A stretch of 46,515 nt of DNA, taken from the NCBI GenBank assembly GCA_016781555.1, contig JADDQD010000166.1:1-46515 (forward strand), in the 5' to 3' direction. A program made the translations under genes and the position numbers. Position 1 is the first letter of the stretch, and each line of letters begins with the position of its first letter. The notes under the pieces were generated by a model, which had not been told where the DNA came from, made no database searches, and saw only the letters and a list, made by a program, of their open reading frames with translations. The stretch is from Pseudomonadota bacterium (GTDB taxonomy: Bacteria > Pseudomonadota > Alphaproteobacteria > Sphingomonadales > Sphingomonadaceae). This document shows positions 20,098 through 28,736 of the stretch, one piece after another.

Positions 20098-20410
20098 GGA
20101 AAGACTGAAGCTCCGCTCTCTTATCTAATGAGTCTTATTTTAAAGAGAGTCTGATGAAGGTTGTAGGGCGACCCGTCGCGGGGTTTATTGCGTTCGCTCC
20201 GAATTGCAAACAACTTGACTCTCCGGCACCCACGGAGCCGCGCAGAGTCGTATCTCTTTTCCCCACTTTCCACAGCGCGGTCCGAATCCTTTTACACTCT
20301 TTGTTAAGCTGTGGATCGAATCCGGATAGCGGGGACGAAAGCTATCCTTGTAAGCGTCCCGAAGGTTCCGCTAGCCTTATCGACATGGTTTTCCACAGGG
20401 TCGCGTCGGC
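20098..20410. other. oriC: Probable chromosomal replication origin (oriC)
   Basis: 313-bp non-coding gap next to hemE with DnaA-box-like 9-mers TTATCGACA (20377-20385), TTTTCCACA (20389-20397), CTTTCCACA (20266-20274), minus-strand CGATCCACA (20310-20318), TTTTACACT (20290-20298); AT-rich stretch 20121-20145; genes diverge from it; parABS lies on the left side. Confidence 0.8.
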
Positions 20411-21235
20411 GTGAGTCAGCTCCATCTACACCTCCTTTCCGACTCCACCGGCGAGACGTTGGAGGTGATCGCCAAGGCTTGCCTGGCGCAATTCGACAAC
20501 GTTGAGGTGCTGCGGCATTTCTGGCCGATGGTGCGGTCAGAAGGGCATCTCGACCGCGTGCTCGACGACATCGAGCGGCGGCCGGGGCTGGTGCTCTACA
20601 CCCTGGTGAACAGCAACATCCGGCGGGATCTGGAACAGAAGTGCCGGCGCCGCGGCATCCATGCGGTGTCGGCGCTCGATCCAGTCGTGGACGCCCTTTC
20701 CGTGGTGCTCGGCCAACAAGCTAAAGCAAGGCCTGGCCGGCAGCATGCGCTGGATGCTGCCTATTTCGCCCGCGTGGACGCAATTCAATTCACGATCGCG
20801 CATGACGATGGGATCGGCTCCGACAACTGGTAGGAAGCAGACATCATTCTCGCGGGCGTCTCGCGAACGTCGAAGACCCCAACTTCGATCTACCTTGCCA
20901 ACCGCGGCTACAAGGTTGCCAACATTCCCCTGGTGCCGGAAGCGCCGCCGCCGGTGAACCTCTTCACGGTCCAGCATCCTTTGGTGGTTGGGCTGACCAC
21001 GAGCTGCGATCGCCTTATCCAAATTCGGCGTAACCGGCTCCTGGCGCTCAACCAGGCCCCTGAGACGGACTATGTCGACTTGGAGGCGGTGAACGCCGAG
21101 CTTGCGTTTGCGCGGCGTATGTTCGCCGACAATGGCTGGCCGGTGATCGACGTCACCCGGAGGTCGATCGAGGAAACGGCATTCGCCATCATGAAACTGT
21201 GTGAGCAACGCCACGACGCAACAGTGACGGCGTGA
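20411..21235 (+). pseudogene. ppsR: Pyruvate, phosphate dikinase / PEP synthase regulatory protein (PPSR, DUF299), interrupted by in-frame TAG at 20831-20833
   Basis: 20411-20830 encodes LHLHLLSDSTGETLEVIAKACLAQF...DGIGSDNW; same frame resumes after TAG with [40 protein letters not shown]... to 21235; total length normal for PPSR. Confidence 0.9.
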
Positions 21236-21825
21236 GGTTGCTGCTCGCATCGACAAGCGCCGCGCGTCGCCGGATGCTTGGCTCAGCGGGCGTGCCGTTC
21301 GAGGCCGTCGCAGCAGCGCTGGACGAGAATACCGCAAAGGCGGAGCTCCGGAACGAGGCACTGAGCAGCGCGGATTTGGCCGCCGCGCTCGCCGAGCAGA
21401 AGGCACTTTCGCTCCCCAGCAGTCCAGTAACCCTGGTTCTCGGCTCCGATCAAACGCTCGAGACCGCTGACGGCACCATGCTCAATAAGCCAGGATCGCC
21501 CGCCGCGGCGTTCGAACAGCTCCGGTCGATGAGCGGACGGACGCACCGGCTCCATTCCGCGGCGGCAGTCGCGGAAAATGGGGCGATCGTCTGGAAAGCG
21601 ATCGAGACAGCCTCGCTAACGATGCGGCCGCTGAGCGACCAATTCCTGGCGGAATATTTGGTTCATGAATATGAGGCGGTCCGCTGGAGCGTCGGCGGCT
21701 ACCATATCGAAGGTCGTGGGGCACAGTTGTTCGAGCGGATCGAAGGAAGCCACTTCGCAATCCTTGGAATGCCGTTGCTGCCGCTGCTTGCATACCTTCG
21801 ACAGCGAGGCATCTTACTGGCATGA
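21232..21825 (+). CDS. maf: Maf-like nucleotide pyrophosphatase
   Basis: [59 protein letters not shown]. Confidence 0.92.
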   Translation: MRLLLASTSAARRRMLGSAGVPFEAVAAALDENTAKAELRNEALSSADLAAALAEQKALSLPSSPVTLVLGSDQTLETADGTMLNKPGSPAAAFEQLRSMSGRTHRLHSAAAVAENGAIVWKAIETASLTMRPLSDQFLAEYLVHEYEAVRWSVGGYHIEGRGAQLFERIEGSHFAILGMPLLPLLAYLRQRGILLA

Positions 21826-21882
21826 CCCAGCACGCGGCGCGGGTTATGCGGGCGGCAATCTGGATGATGCGGAGCGGTTCGA

Positions 21883-22704
21883 ATGGCTGTCGCTTATGCT
21901 GAAGTGATCGGCGACCCGATCGCACATTCCAAGTCGCCGTTGATACATTCATTCTGGCTTCGGAAGCTCGGCCTCGATGGGGAGTATCGCGCAGCCTTGG
22001 TCGCGACGGATGAGCTCGCTTCCTATTTGGAAAGCCGGCGTTCGGACGACGCCTGGCGCGGCTGCAACGTCACCATCCCGCACAAGCAGGCAATCATCGT
22101 GCACCTCGATGAGGTAAAAGATCAGGACATTGCCGCGGTGAACTGCGTGGTCCCAATCGGTAGCAGGCTCGTCGGCCACAACACCGACGTGGCTGGGGTC
22201 GAGGAGGCGCTCGGCACCAGCGGCGCCAGCGGTCCGGTTGCGATGATCGGTGCCGGCGGGGCCGCCCGAGCAGGTCTCGCTGCCCTGAAAAAACGAGGCG
22301 CGGAAGATGTTCGCATCGTGGCGCGGGACACGGATCTGGCCAATGACTTGCTTCGGGAATCCGGCCTCTCGGGCCAAGCCTTCAGCTTTGCCGAGGCCGG
22401 TCGCGCGCTGGCCAACTGCGACGGCGTCATCAATGCCAGCCCGCTGGGAATGCGCGGTTATCCTGACATGGCAAGCTGCGTCCTGGATGCGCTGGCGGGC
22501 CTTCGCCGCCATTCGTTCGCGCTGGACATGGTCTACGCACCGCTCCGCACGACCTTCCTCGAACGCGCGCAAGCTGCCGGTCTTCAACCAATTGATGGGC
22601 TTAACATGCTTGTGGGCCAGGCGGCTTTTGCTTTCCGGCTGTTGTTCGGAGTGGACGCTCCACGTAGCCACGATGCCGATCTTCGGGCGCTGCTCACGCG
22701 ATGA
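21883..22704 (+). CDS. aroE: Shikimate dehydrogenase
   Basis: EVIGDPIAHSKSPLIHSFWLRKLGL, GCNVTIPHKQAII, NTDVAGV, GAGGAARAGLAAL, NASPLGM. Confidence 0.97.
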   Translation: MAVAYAEVIGDPIAHSKSPLIHSFWLRKLGLDGEYRAALVATDELASYLESRRSDDAWRGCNVTIPHKQAIIVHLDEVKDQDIAAVNCVVPIGSRLVGHNTDVAGVEEALGTSGASGPVAMIGAGGAARAGLAALKKRGAEDVRIVARDTDLANDLLRESGLSGQAFSFAEAGRALANCDGVINASPLGMRGYPDMASCVLDALAGLRRHSFALDMVYAPLRTTFLERAQAAGLQPIDGLNMLVGQAAFAFRLLFGVDAPRSHDADLRALLTR

Positions 22705-23294
22705 TCACCCTCGGACTCACCGGCTCGATCGGCATGGGTAAGACGACGGTTGCTGGCATGTTCTCCGAGGAGGGGGTGCCGGTTTTTGATGCGGACGCGG
22801 CGGTGCACCGGCTGCAGGGGCCCGGCGGAGCGTTGGTGCGGCTGATCGAGGCCCAGTTTCCCGGAACCACCGGAGAGGCGGGGGTCGATCGCACAGCGCT
22901 CGGCGAAGCGGTCCTTGGCGAGAGCGAGAAGCTGCGGTGGCTCGAGGCACTGATCCATCCCGCCGTGGCCCGGGAGCGCGAAGAATTCCTGGCTCGACAT
23001 GCCGCCGCCCCAATGGTGGTTCTCGACATCCCATTGCTGTTCGAGAAGGGCGGATGGGACAAAGTCGACAAGGTCGCCGTTGTCTCTGCCCCTGCCGAGA
23101 TCCAGCGCGCGCGAGTGCTTGCGCGGCCCGGCATGACGGAAGGCAAATTCGCAAAGATACTCGCGCTCCAGATGCCGGATGCGGATAAGCGCGCTCGAGC
23201 CGACTTCGTGATCCCGACCGGCGGCGACATTGCGACGACCCGAGCCGCGGTGGCGGAGATCGTCGCTTGTCTCACCGGCGCACACGATTCATAG
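22701..23294 (+). CDS. coaE: Dephospho-CoA kinase
   Basis: MITLGLTGSIGMGKTTVAGMFSEEGVPVFDADAAVH, VLDIPLLFEKGGWDKVDKVAVVSAP. Confidence 0.97.
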   Translation: MITLGLTGSIGMGKTTVAGMFSEEGVPVFDADAAVHRLQGPGGALVRLIEAQFPGTTGEAGVDRTALGEAVLGESEKLRWLEALIHPAVAREREEFLARHAAAPMVVLDIPLLFEKGGWDKVDKVAVVSAPAEIQRARVLARPGMTEGKFAKILALQMPDADKRARADFVIPTGGDIATTRAAVAEIVACLTGAHDS

Positions 23295-23301
23295 TGGCGC
23301 C

Positions 23302-24006
23302 ATGCGCGAAATCGTGTTCGATACCGAGACCACAGGTCTCAATCCGCTCACCGGCGATCGCATGGTGGAAATCGGTTGTGTTGAGCTTCTCAACCGGGTG
23401 GAGACCGGCCGAACCTTTCATGCTTATTTCAATCCCGGGCGGGCGATGCCGAGCGGGGCGGAGGCGGTGCATGGACTGTCCGATGCGTTTCTTTCCGACA
23501 AGCCACCCTTTCACGGAGTTTGCGAAGAGCTGCTCGAATTTTTCGGGGACAGCCCGCTCATCGCCCACAATGCGAGCTTCGATTTTGGTTTCTTGAACCA
23601 TGAGCTTAGCCTGTGCGGGCGGCCGCTTGTGTGCCTTTCCCGAATGGTGGACACGCTCATGCTCGCGCGGCAGCGCCACCCGGGGGCCAAACATAGCCTG
23701 GACGCGCTCTGTACGCGCTTCGGCGTCGACAGAAGCCTCAGGATCAAGCACGGTGCGCTGATCGACGCTCAGCTCCTTGCGCAATGCTATGTGGAGTTGA
23801 CGGGCGGCCGCCAGATCGGGCTTTCGCTCGCAGCCGAGCCCGCCCAGTCTTACCAAGCAGAGGCAGTTCTTCGGAGCGCGCCGATAATCGTCCAGATACG
23901 CCCGCCGCGGCCTCATGCCCCGACGGATGAGGAACTCGCGCAGCACGCCGCGTTTGTAGCTACGCTCGTCGAGCCCATATGGAGCAGGGTTCAAGCGAGC
24001 CGTTGA
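23302..24006 (+). CDS. dnaQ: DNA polymerase III subunit epsilon (proofreading exonuclease)
   Basis: REIVFDTETTGLNPLTGDRMVEIGCVE, IAHNASFDFGFLNHEL, KHSLDALCTRFGVD. Confidence 0.97.
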   Translation: MREIVFDTETTGLNPLTGDRMVEIGCVELLNRVETGRTFHAYFNPGRAMPSGAEAVHGLSDAFLSDKPPFHGVCEELLEFFGDSPLIAHNASFDFGFLNHELSLCGRPLVCLSRMVDTLMLARQRHPGAKHSLDALCTRFGVDRSLRIKHGALIDAQLLAQCYVELTGGRQIGLSLAAEPAQSYQAEAVLRSAPIIVQIRPPRPHAPTDEELAQHAAFVATLVEPIWSRVQASR

Positions 24007-24056
24007 CGGACAGTTGGAACGCGGCCTATCCGGCGACGAATTCGTAGCTGGAGAAG

Positions 24057-24638
24057 ATGATGGATATCCGGGTCTCTGGTCACCAGGTCGATACCGGCGA
24101 AGCCTTGCGGCAGCGTGTTGATGGGCGTTTAACCGCGATCGCCGAAAAATATTTCTCGCGCGTCATCTCTGCGCAGGTGACATTCGGCAAGGGCCCTCAC
24201 GACCACGGCTTCACCTGTGAAATTGTCGCCTATGTGCCGCAAGGCGTGGTGCTCAAGGGTACGGACCGGGCGCAGGACGCAAATGCAGCCTTCGACGCCG
24301 CAGCCGACAAGATCGAAAAGCAGCTGCGTCGCTACACACGCCGCCTGAAAGACCGCCAAGCACCAAGCCTCGCCGAGGTTGCGCTCGAACTGGCAGGTGA
24401 TGCGTCTTATACCGTTTTTCAGGCCGCCCACGAAGAAGAAGAAGTCGAGGACAATCCTCCTGTGATTGCGGAAACGCGCGTCGATATCCCCGATGCGAGT
24501 GTTTCCGACGCCGTTATGCTGCTCGACCTGCGCAACACCAATGCGCTGATGTTCCGAAACAGCGGCACGGGAGCCTTCAACATGGTATACCGGCGGGACG
24601 ACGGGACCATCGGCTGGGTTGAGCCGCGGCGCGACTGA
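24057..24638 (+). CDS. hpf: Ribosome hibernation-promoting factor (long form)
   Basis: MMDIRVSGHQVDTGEALRQRVDGRLTAIAEKYF; C-terminal domain MLLDLRNTNALMFRNSGTGAFNMVYRRDDGTIGWVEP. Confidence 0.93.
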   Translation: MMDIRVSGHQVDTGEALRQRVDGRLTAIAEKYFSRVISAQVTFGKGPHDHGFTCEIVAYVPQGVVLKGTDRAQDANAAFDAAADKIEKQLRRYTRRLKDRQAPSLAEVALELAGDASYTVFQAAHEEEEVEDNPPVIAETRVDIPDASVSDAVMLLDLRNTNALMFRNSGTGAFNMVYRRDDGTIGWVEPRRD

Positions 24639-24709
24639 GCCGCTGCGGCGGGGAACCCGCACCAACAACTCGTGAGGAGCGGGGGTGTACGTGCCCCCGG
24701 GGTGAATGA

Positions 24710-25177
24710 ATGAGCGATCTATCCGAAATCCTCTCGATCGATCGCATCGACGCCCGGCTCACCGTTGCGAACAAAAAAGCGCTGTTTCAGCAGCTCGGCG
24801 GAGCCGCAGCGCGAACAACGGGGCTTCCCACCAAGGAGATCGTAGCAGCTCTCAACGAGCGCGAGCGGCTTGGATCAACAGGATTCGGTGCGGGTGTTGC
24901 TATCCCTCATGGAAAGATCGAGGGACTGCCGCAGATGTTTGGATACTTTGCACGGCTGACCGGCCCGATCGAGTTCCAAGCGGTAGACAACCTGCCGGTA
25001 GATCTTGTCTTTCTGCTTCTCTCCCCGCCCAATGCCGGCGCGGATCATCTGAAGGCCCTGGCACGCGTCAGCAGGGCGTTTCGAGATCGGGCAACTCTGG
25101 CCAAGCTACGCGGGGCCCGTTCCAGAGACGCTATCTTCGCACTGCTCTCCGGTAACGAAACGCTTCATGCCGCCTGA
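24710..25177 (+). CDS. ptsN: PTS IIA-like nitrogen regulatory protein PtsN
   Basis: LLNERERLGSTGFGAGVAIPHGKIEGL-type phosphoacceptor His region (NERERLGSTGFGAGVAIPHGK); follows hpf. Confidence 0.92.
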   Translation: MSDLSEILSIDRIDARLTVANKKALFQQLGGAAARTTGLPTKEIVAALNERERLGSTGFGAGVAIPHGKIEGLPQMFGYFARLTGPIEFQAVDNLPVDLVFLLLSPPNAGADHLKALARVSRAFRDRATLAKLRGARSRDAIFALLSGNETLHAA

Positions 25178-25240
25178 CCGGCCGGCGGCGAAGCATTGCG
25201 AGCCTGCCTTGCCGCCGCGCAAACGTCAGCAATCGGTGAC

Positions 25241-25585
25241 ATGATGGAGCCGCGGCTGAAGACCTCGATGCTCGTCGGGGCACTGATTCGGCGAGCCGAA
25301 TCGGTGGGGGGATTCGCAGCCGTGCTCGCGAAAGGCGATTCGTCCGCCGGATCTATCCTGGTGATTCTGGCCGAAAAGGGCAGAAAAGTGGGGATTTTGG
25401 AGCGCCTGTTGCAGCCGAACGGCTCTTATGACTGGCGCGACACAGGGAATCGGCCGCTCGAAAACGCGCTCGAGGAGCAAAAGTTCCTGGCGCGAAGGCG
25501 CGAATTCGACCCGGATTTGTGGGTTTTGGAACTGGACGTCCCGTCAGCTGAACGGTTCGCCGCTGAAATGAACGAGTCGGTTTGA
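25241..25585 (+). CDS. DUF1491-like protein
   Basis: MMEPRLKTSMLVGALIRRAESVGGFAAVLAKGDSSAGSILVILAEKGRKVGILERLL...ARRREFDPDLWVLELD. Confidence 0.75.
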   Translation: MMEPRLKTSMLVGALIRRAESVGGFAAVLAKGDSSAGSILVILAEKGRKVGILERLLQPNGSYDWRDTGNRPLENALEEQKFLARRREFDPDLWVLELDVPSAERFAAEMNESV

Positions 25586-25752
25586 CTCGTTACGCATCCG
25601 GCTCGTACCCCAAACTCACCTTTTGAGAGCGGGGGGTTGCGGTTAGCCCGGGGGTAGGGGGCGAGCGGCCACGCGAGACGGGGGGGCAAGCCACTGGGTG
25701 CCGTCTGCATCCAGCTATTTCGGCCGGCCGCACCGCCAGTGAATGTGATCAG

Positions 25753-26442
25753 ATGTTCAGCTACGTTCGTGCTGCGGCCTTCGCCGTGGCTGCCGTCGGA
25801 GCGGCTTTGGCTCCGAGTTTTGCTGACCCTTCCCTCGCTTGGGAACTGCAGCCAACCGCCGCAGCACCTTTCAATCATGCTGCTGCCAATCTGGATGGCG
25901 GTGCCCTCGAGGCGAACACCGTCCAACCGGCTGAAACGCTTCCATACGACATCGATATCTCGGCGGCCGTGGCCGCGCATGCGGTGGCCACCGTCGCTCC
26001 TGATGACTCCGAAGAGAAAGCAGCTCCGGTTCGTCCGCTGAGCGCGCTCGTGGAAGAGCATTCCGGCACCAAAACTACTGACAGCGAAATGGGGTGCCTT
26101 GCTGGCGCCATTTATTTCGAGTCCAAAGGCGAACCGCTCGCCGGCCAGCTCGCCGTGGCCGAAGTGATTATCAACCGCGCAAAATCGGGCCGGTATCCTT
26201 CGAGCTTGTGCGGCGTCGTGAAGCAGCGGGGCCAGTTCTCCTTCATTCGCGCTGGCCACTTCCCAGCCTTCTCGCGGGACAATAGCCATTGGCGCAAGGC
26301 GGTTGCGATCGCGCACATTGCCATCAAGGACCTGGCCGACAGCCCTGCGGCGCAGGCGCTTTCCTTTCACGCCACTCGGGTTTCGCCGGGCTGGCGGATG
26401 AAACGCGTTGCGCGAGTGGGCAATCACATCTTTTATCGCTGA
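25753..26442 (+). CDS. SleB-type cell wall hydrolase, exported
   Basis: N-terminal hydrophobic segment; CLAGAIYFESKGEPLAGQLAVAEVIINRAKSGRYPSSLCGVVKQRGQFSF. Confidence 0.9.
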   Translation: MFSYVRAAAFAVAAVGAALAPSFADPSLAWELQPTAAAPFNHAAANLDGGALEANTVQPAETLPYDIDISAAVAAHAVATVAPDDSEEKAAPVRPLSALVEEHSGTKTTDSEMGCLAGAIYFESKGEPLAGQLAVAEVIINRAKSGRYPSSLCGVVKQRGQFSFIRAGHFPAFSRDNSHWRKAVAIAHIAIKDLADSPAAQALSFHATRVSPGWRMKRVARVGNHIFYR

Positions 26443-26470
26443 TGCGCAGGTTTTATCGCTGATGCGAAGG
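26431..26470. repeat. 20-bp tandem duplication across stop codon
   Basis: TTTTATCGCTGATGCGCAGG followed by TTTTATCGCTGATGCGAAGG (19/20 identical). Confidence 0.9.
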
Positions 26471-26488
26471 CGCGTCCGCCTTCCATTT

Positions 26489-26503
26489 GTTCCCTTTTCA
26501 TTC
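26489..26503. promoter_or_regulatory. LexA-box-like site upstream of mmcB
   Basis: GTTC-N7(CCTTTTC)-ATTC, one mismatch to the alphaproteobacterial GTTCN7GTTC consensus. Confidence 0.55.
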
Positions 26504-26515
26504 TAATCCGGGCCG

Positions 26516-27013
26516 ATGGCCAGCCCTTCGCACCCCGAGCTCCAGCCTTGCCTTGCGGGCGAGCCCATAGCTGCACAGGATGTTTCGCGCGGCGTTACTC
26601 GACTGTTTTTCCGTCAGGACAAGTTCGCCATTTGCGAAGTGCCGCTCCCAAACGGCCGCCGAGCAGACATGATGGCGATTTGCGGCAAGGGCATGCTGAC
26701 GATCGTAGAGATCAAGGTTTCCCGCGGGGATCTCTTCGGCGATCACAAATGGCAGGATTATCTCGATTATTGCGACCGGTTCTACTGGGCGGTGCCGGCG
26801 GGCTTCAGCCTTGAGCCCTTTGAGGGCGAGGCATTCCAGCCAACTTGCTGCGGGCTCATCGTTGCAGATCGATATGACGCCGCGGTGGTGCGGGAAGCTC
26901 CGGTCCGGAAGCTTTCGGGCAATCGCAGGCGCGCCGAGACTTTGCGGTTCGCCCGCCGCGCAGCAAGGCGTCTGGTCGGCGACCTCGACCCAAACCTCTT
27001 CGGCCTCGATTAG
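26516..27013 (+). CDS. mmcB: MmcB family DNA repair protein (nuclease-like fold)
   Basis: GVTRLFFRQDKFAICEVPLPNGRRADMMAICGKGMLTIVEIKVSRGDLFGDHKWQDYLDYCDRFYWAVPAGF. Confidence 0.85.
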   Translation: MASPSHPELQPCLAGEPIAAQDVSRGVTRLFFRQDKFAICEVPLPNGRRADMMAICGKGMLTIVEIKVSRGDLFGDHKWQDYLDYCDRFYWAVPAGFSLEPFEGEAFQPTCCGLIVADRYDAAVVREAPVRKLSGNRRRAETLRFARRAARRLVGDLDPNLFGLD

Positions 27014-27025
27014 CCCGCTTCCATG

Positions 27026-27049
27026 GATCAGGCTCCCGCGGGCCTGATC
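27026..27049. terminator. Hairpin between convergent mmcB and ankyrin-repeat gene
   Basis: GATCAGGC tcccgcgg GCCTGATC, 8-bp perfect stem. Confidence 0.5.
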
Positions 27050-27058
27050 TGCCAAGCT

Positions 27059-27658
27059 CTAAAGCTTCGGGCCGGAGACGGGTTTGGAGGGAGCAGGCGC
27101 CGCTTCCAGCAGCTTCAGGACAGCGGCGGCGCGTTTGTCCTGCCGCGCGTAATCGAGCGCGGAATAGCCAGCCACGCTGTCCGCGCGCTTCGGATTGGCG
27201 CCCATTCCCACGAGCAGGCGGGTCATTGCGACGTCCCGATTGTGAACCGCAAAGATGAGCGGCGTCTCGCCACGGCTATTGGCCTGGTTCACATTTGCTT
27301 TGAAGCGAACAAGAAGTTGCGCGCCTTCAAGCCAGCCGAGCTGCGAAGCAAGCATAAGCGCGCTGTTGCCCTCCTTGTTCGCAAGGTCGGCCCTTGCTCC
27401 CTTGCCAAGAAGAAAGCCGAGCCAAACTCGGTCGCGCCCTCTTGTGACGATGTGCAGCGCGCCATCGCCGTTTCCGTCCTTGGCGTTGATCACGGTGGAG
27501 CCAGGCACGGCCACCAAAGCTTCCACCTTTCCGCCGTCTCGCTCCTTCACGCCCTGTATGAAGGTGTAGCTATCTGAAAATTTCTGCGTCTGGCCCGGCT
27601 GGGCAGAGAGCGCGATAGCAATGGCGGCGGTAACGCCGAGGCTCAATTTAGGGAACAC
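27059..27658 (-). CDS. Exported ankyrin-repeat protein
   Basis: Signal peptide MFPKLSLGVTAAIAIALSAQPGQT; ankyrin repeats (NKEGNSALMLASQLGWLEGAQLLVRFKANVNQANSRGETPLIFAVHNRDVAMTRLLVGMGANPKRAD). Confidence 0.9.
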   Translation of the reverse strand: MFPKLSLGVTAAIAIALSAQPGQTQKFSDSYTFIQGVKERDGGKVEALVAVPGSTVINAKDGNGDGALHIVTRGRDRVWLGFLLGKGARADLANKEGNSALMLASQLGWLEGAQLLVRFKANVNQANSRGETPLIFAVHNRDVAMTRLLVGMGANPKRADSVAGYSALDYARQDKRAAAVLKLLEAAPAPSKPVSGPKL

Positions 27659-27717
27659 GTCGCAACCCCCAGTTCTGCTTGATTACAGGCCCTTAGCAAA
27701 GCAAGGCTGGCAGCGCC

Positions 27718-28308
27718 ATGAATGAAACTCGCGTGCCCCTGCTGGTGTTGATGCTGCTTGCTCTTCTCGGCGCTTGTTCGGGCGGGGCCGGCGAAGCGCC
27801 GCCGCTTGAGGGCGCGCGACTGGGCGGTTCATTCACACTGACCGATCAGAACGGCCGCCCAGTAAGCGACACCCAGTTCGATGGCCGCTACCGCATCGTG
27901 TATTTTGGCTTCACTTATTGCCCGGATGTGTGCCCCGTGGACCTTCAGACCATCGGGCAAGCGATGCGAATGGTCGAGAAGAGCGACCCGTCCAAAGCGG
28001 AACGGGTGCAGCCGATCTTCATCACCGTCGATCCGCAACGGGATACACCTGCCGTGATGAAGCAATATGTCTCATCCTTTCACCCTCGGCTGATCGGCCT
28101 CACCGGCACCAGGGAACAGATTGCTGACGTCGCTAAGAAGCACGGCGTCTACTTTGGCAAGGCGGAGGAGCCCGGCGTAACCGAGTATATGGTTGATCAT
28201 TCCCGGATTGCCTTGCTGTTCGGCCCGAAGGGGGAGCCCATCGCGATCCTTCCGCACGACAAAGGCGCGGAGGCGGTCGCTGCCGAGCTGAGGCGCTGGG
28301 TTCAATGA
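27718..28308 (+). CDS. SCO1/SenC family lipoprotein
   Basis: Lipobox [56 protein letters not shown]. Confidence 0.94.
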   Translation: MNETRVPLLVLMLLALLGACSGGAGEAPPLEGARLGGSFTLTDQNGRPVSDTQFDGRYRIVYFGFTYCPDVCPVDLQTIGQAMRMVEKSDPSKAERVQPIFITVDPQRDTPAVMKQYVSSFHPRLIGLTGTREQIADVAKKHGVYFGKAEEPGVTEYMVDHSRIALLFGPKGEPIAILPHDKGAEAVAAELRRWVQ

Positions 28309-28736
28309 CGGATACCTTCTGGGAAAAGCCACTTGGCGAACTGAGCCGTGCCGAATGGGAGGCATTGTGCGATGGCTGCGGGAAGTGCTGTCTGCACAAG
28401 ATCGAGGACGAGGAAACCGGCCGCATCTATGGCACCAACGTCGCCTGCAAGCTGCTGGACCGGCACAGCTGTCGTTGCACCAATTATCGTGGCCGCAAGG
28501 CATTCGTGCCGGATTGCGTGCGCTTGACCGCAGACCAGGTGAGCAAGCTCGAATGGCTGCCGTCCACTTGTGCGTACCGGCTCCGCGGTGAGGGAAAGCC
28601 ACTGCCCGAATGGCACTATCTCGTGAGCGGAAGCCGTGAGACGGTGCACGAGGCAGGAATCTCGGTGCGCGGTTGGACCGTGTCCGAAGGTGAGGCGGGA
28701 GATCTCGAGCATCACCTGATCGACCGTGAACTCTGA
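28305..28736 (+). CDS. YcgN family cysteine-cluster protein
   Basis: [33 protein letters not shown]...[18 protein letters not shown]. Confidence 0.92.
   Translation: MTDTFWEKPLGELSRAEWEALCDGCGKCCLHKIEDEETGRIYGTNVACKLLDRHSCRCTNYRGRKAFVPDCVRLTADQVSKLEWLPSTCAYRLRGEGKPLPEWHYLVSGSRETVHEAGISVRGWTVSEGEAGDLEHHLIDREL

Noticed and set aside
20537-21406. 289-aa minus-strand ORF
   Set aside because: Antisense to ppsR/maf; no recognisable motifs
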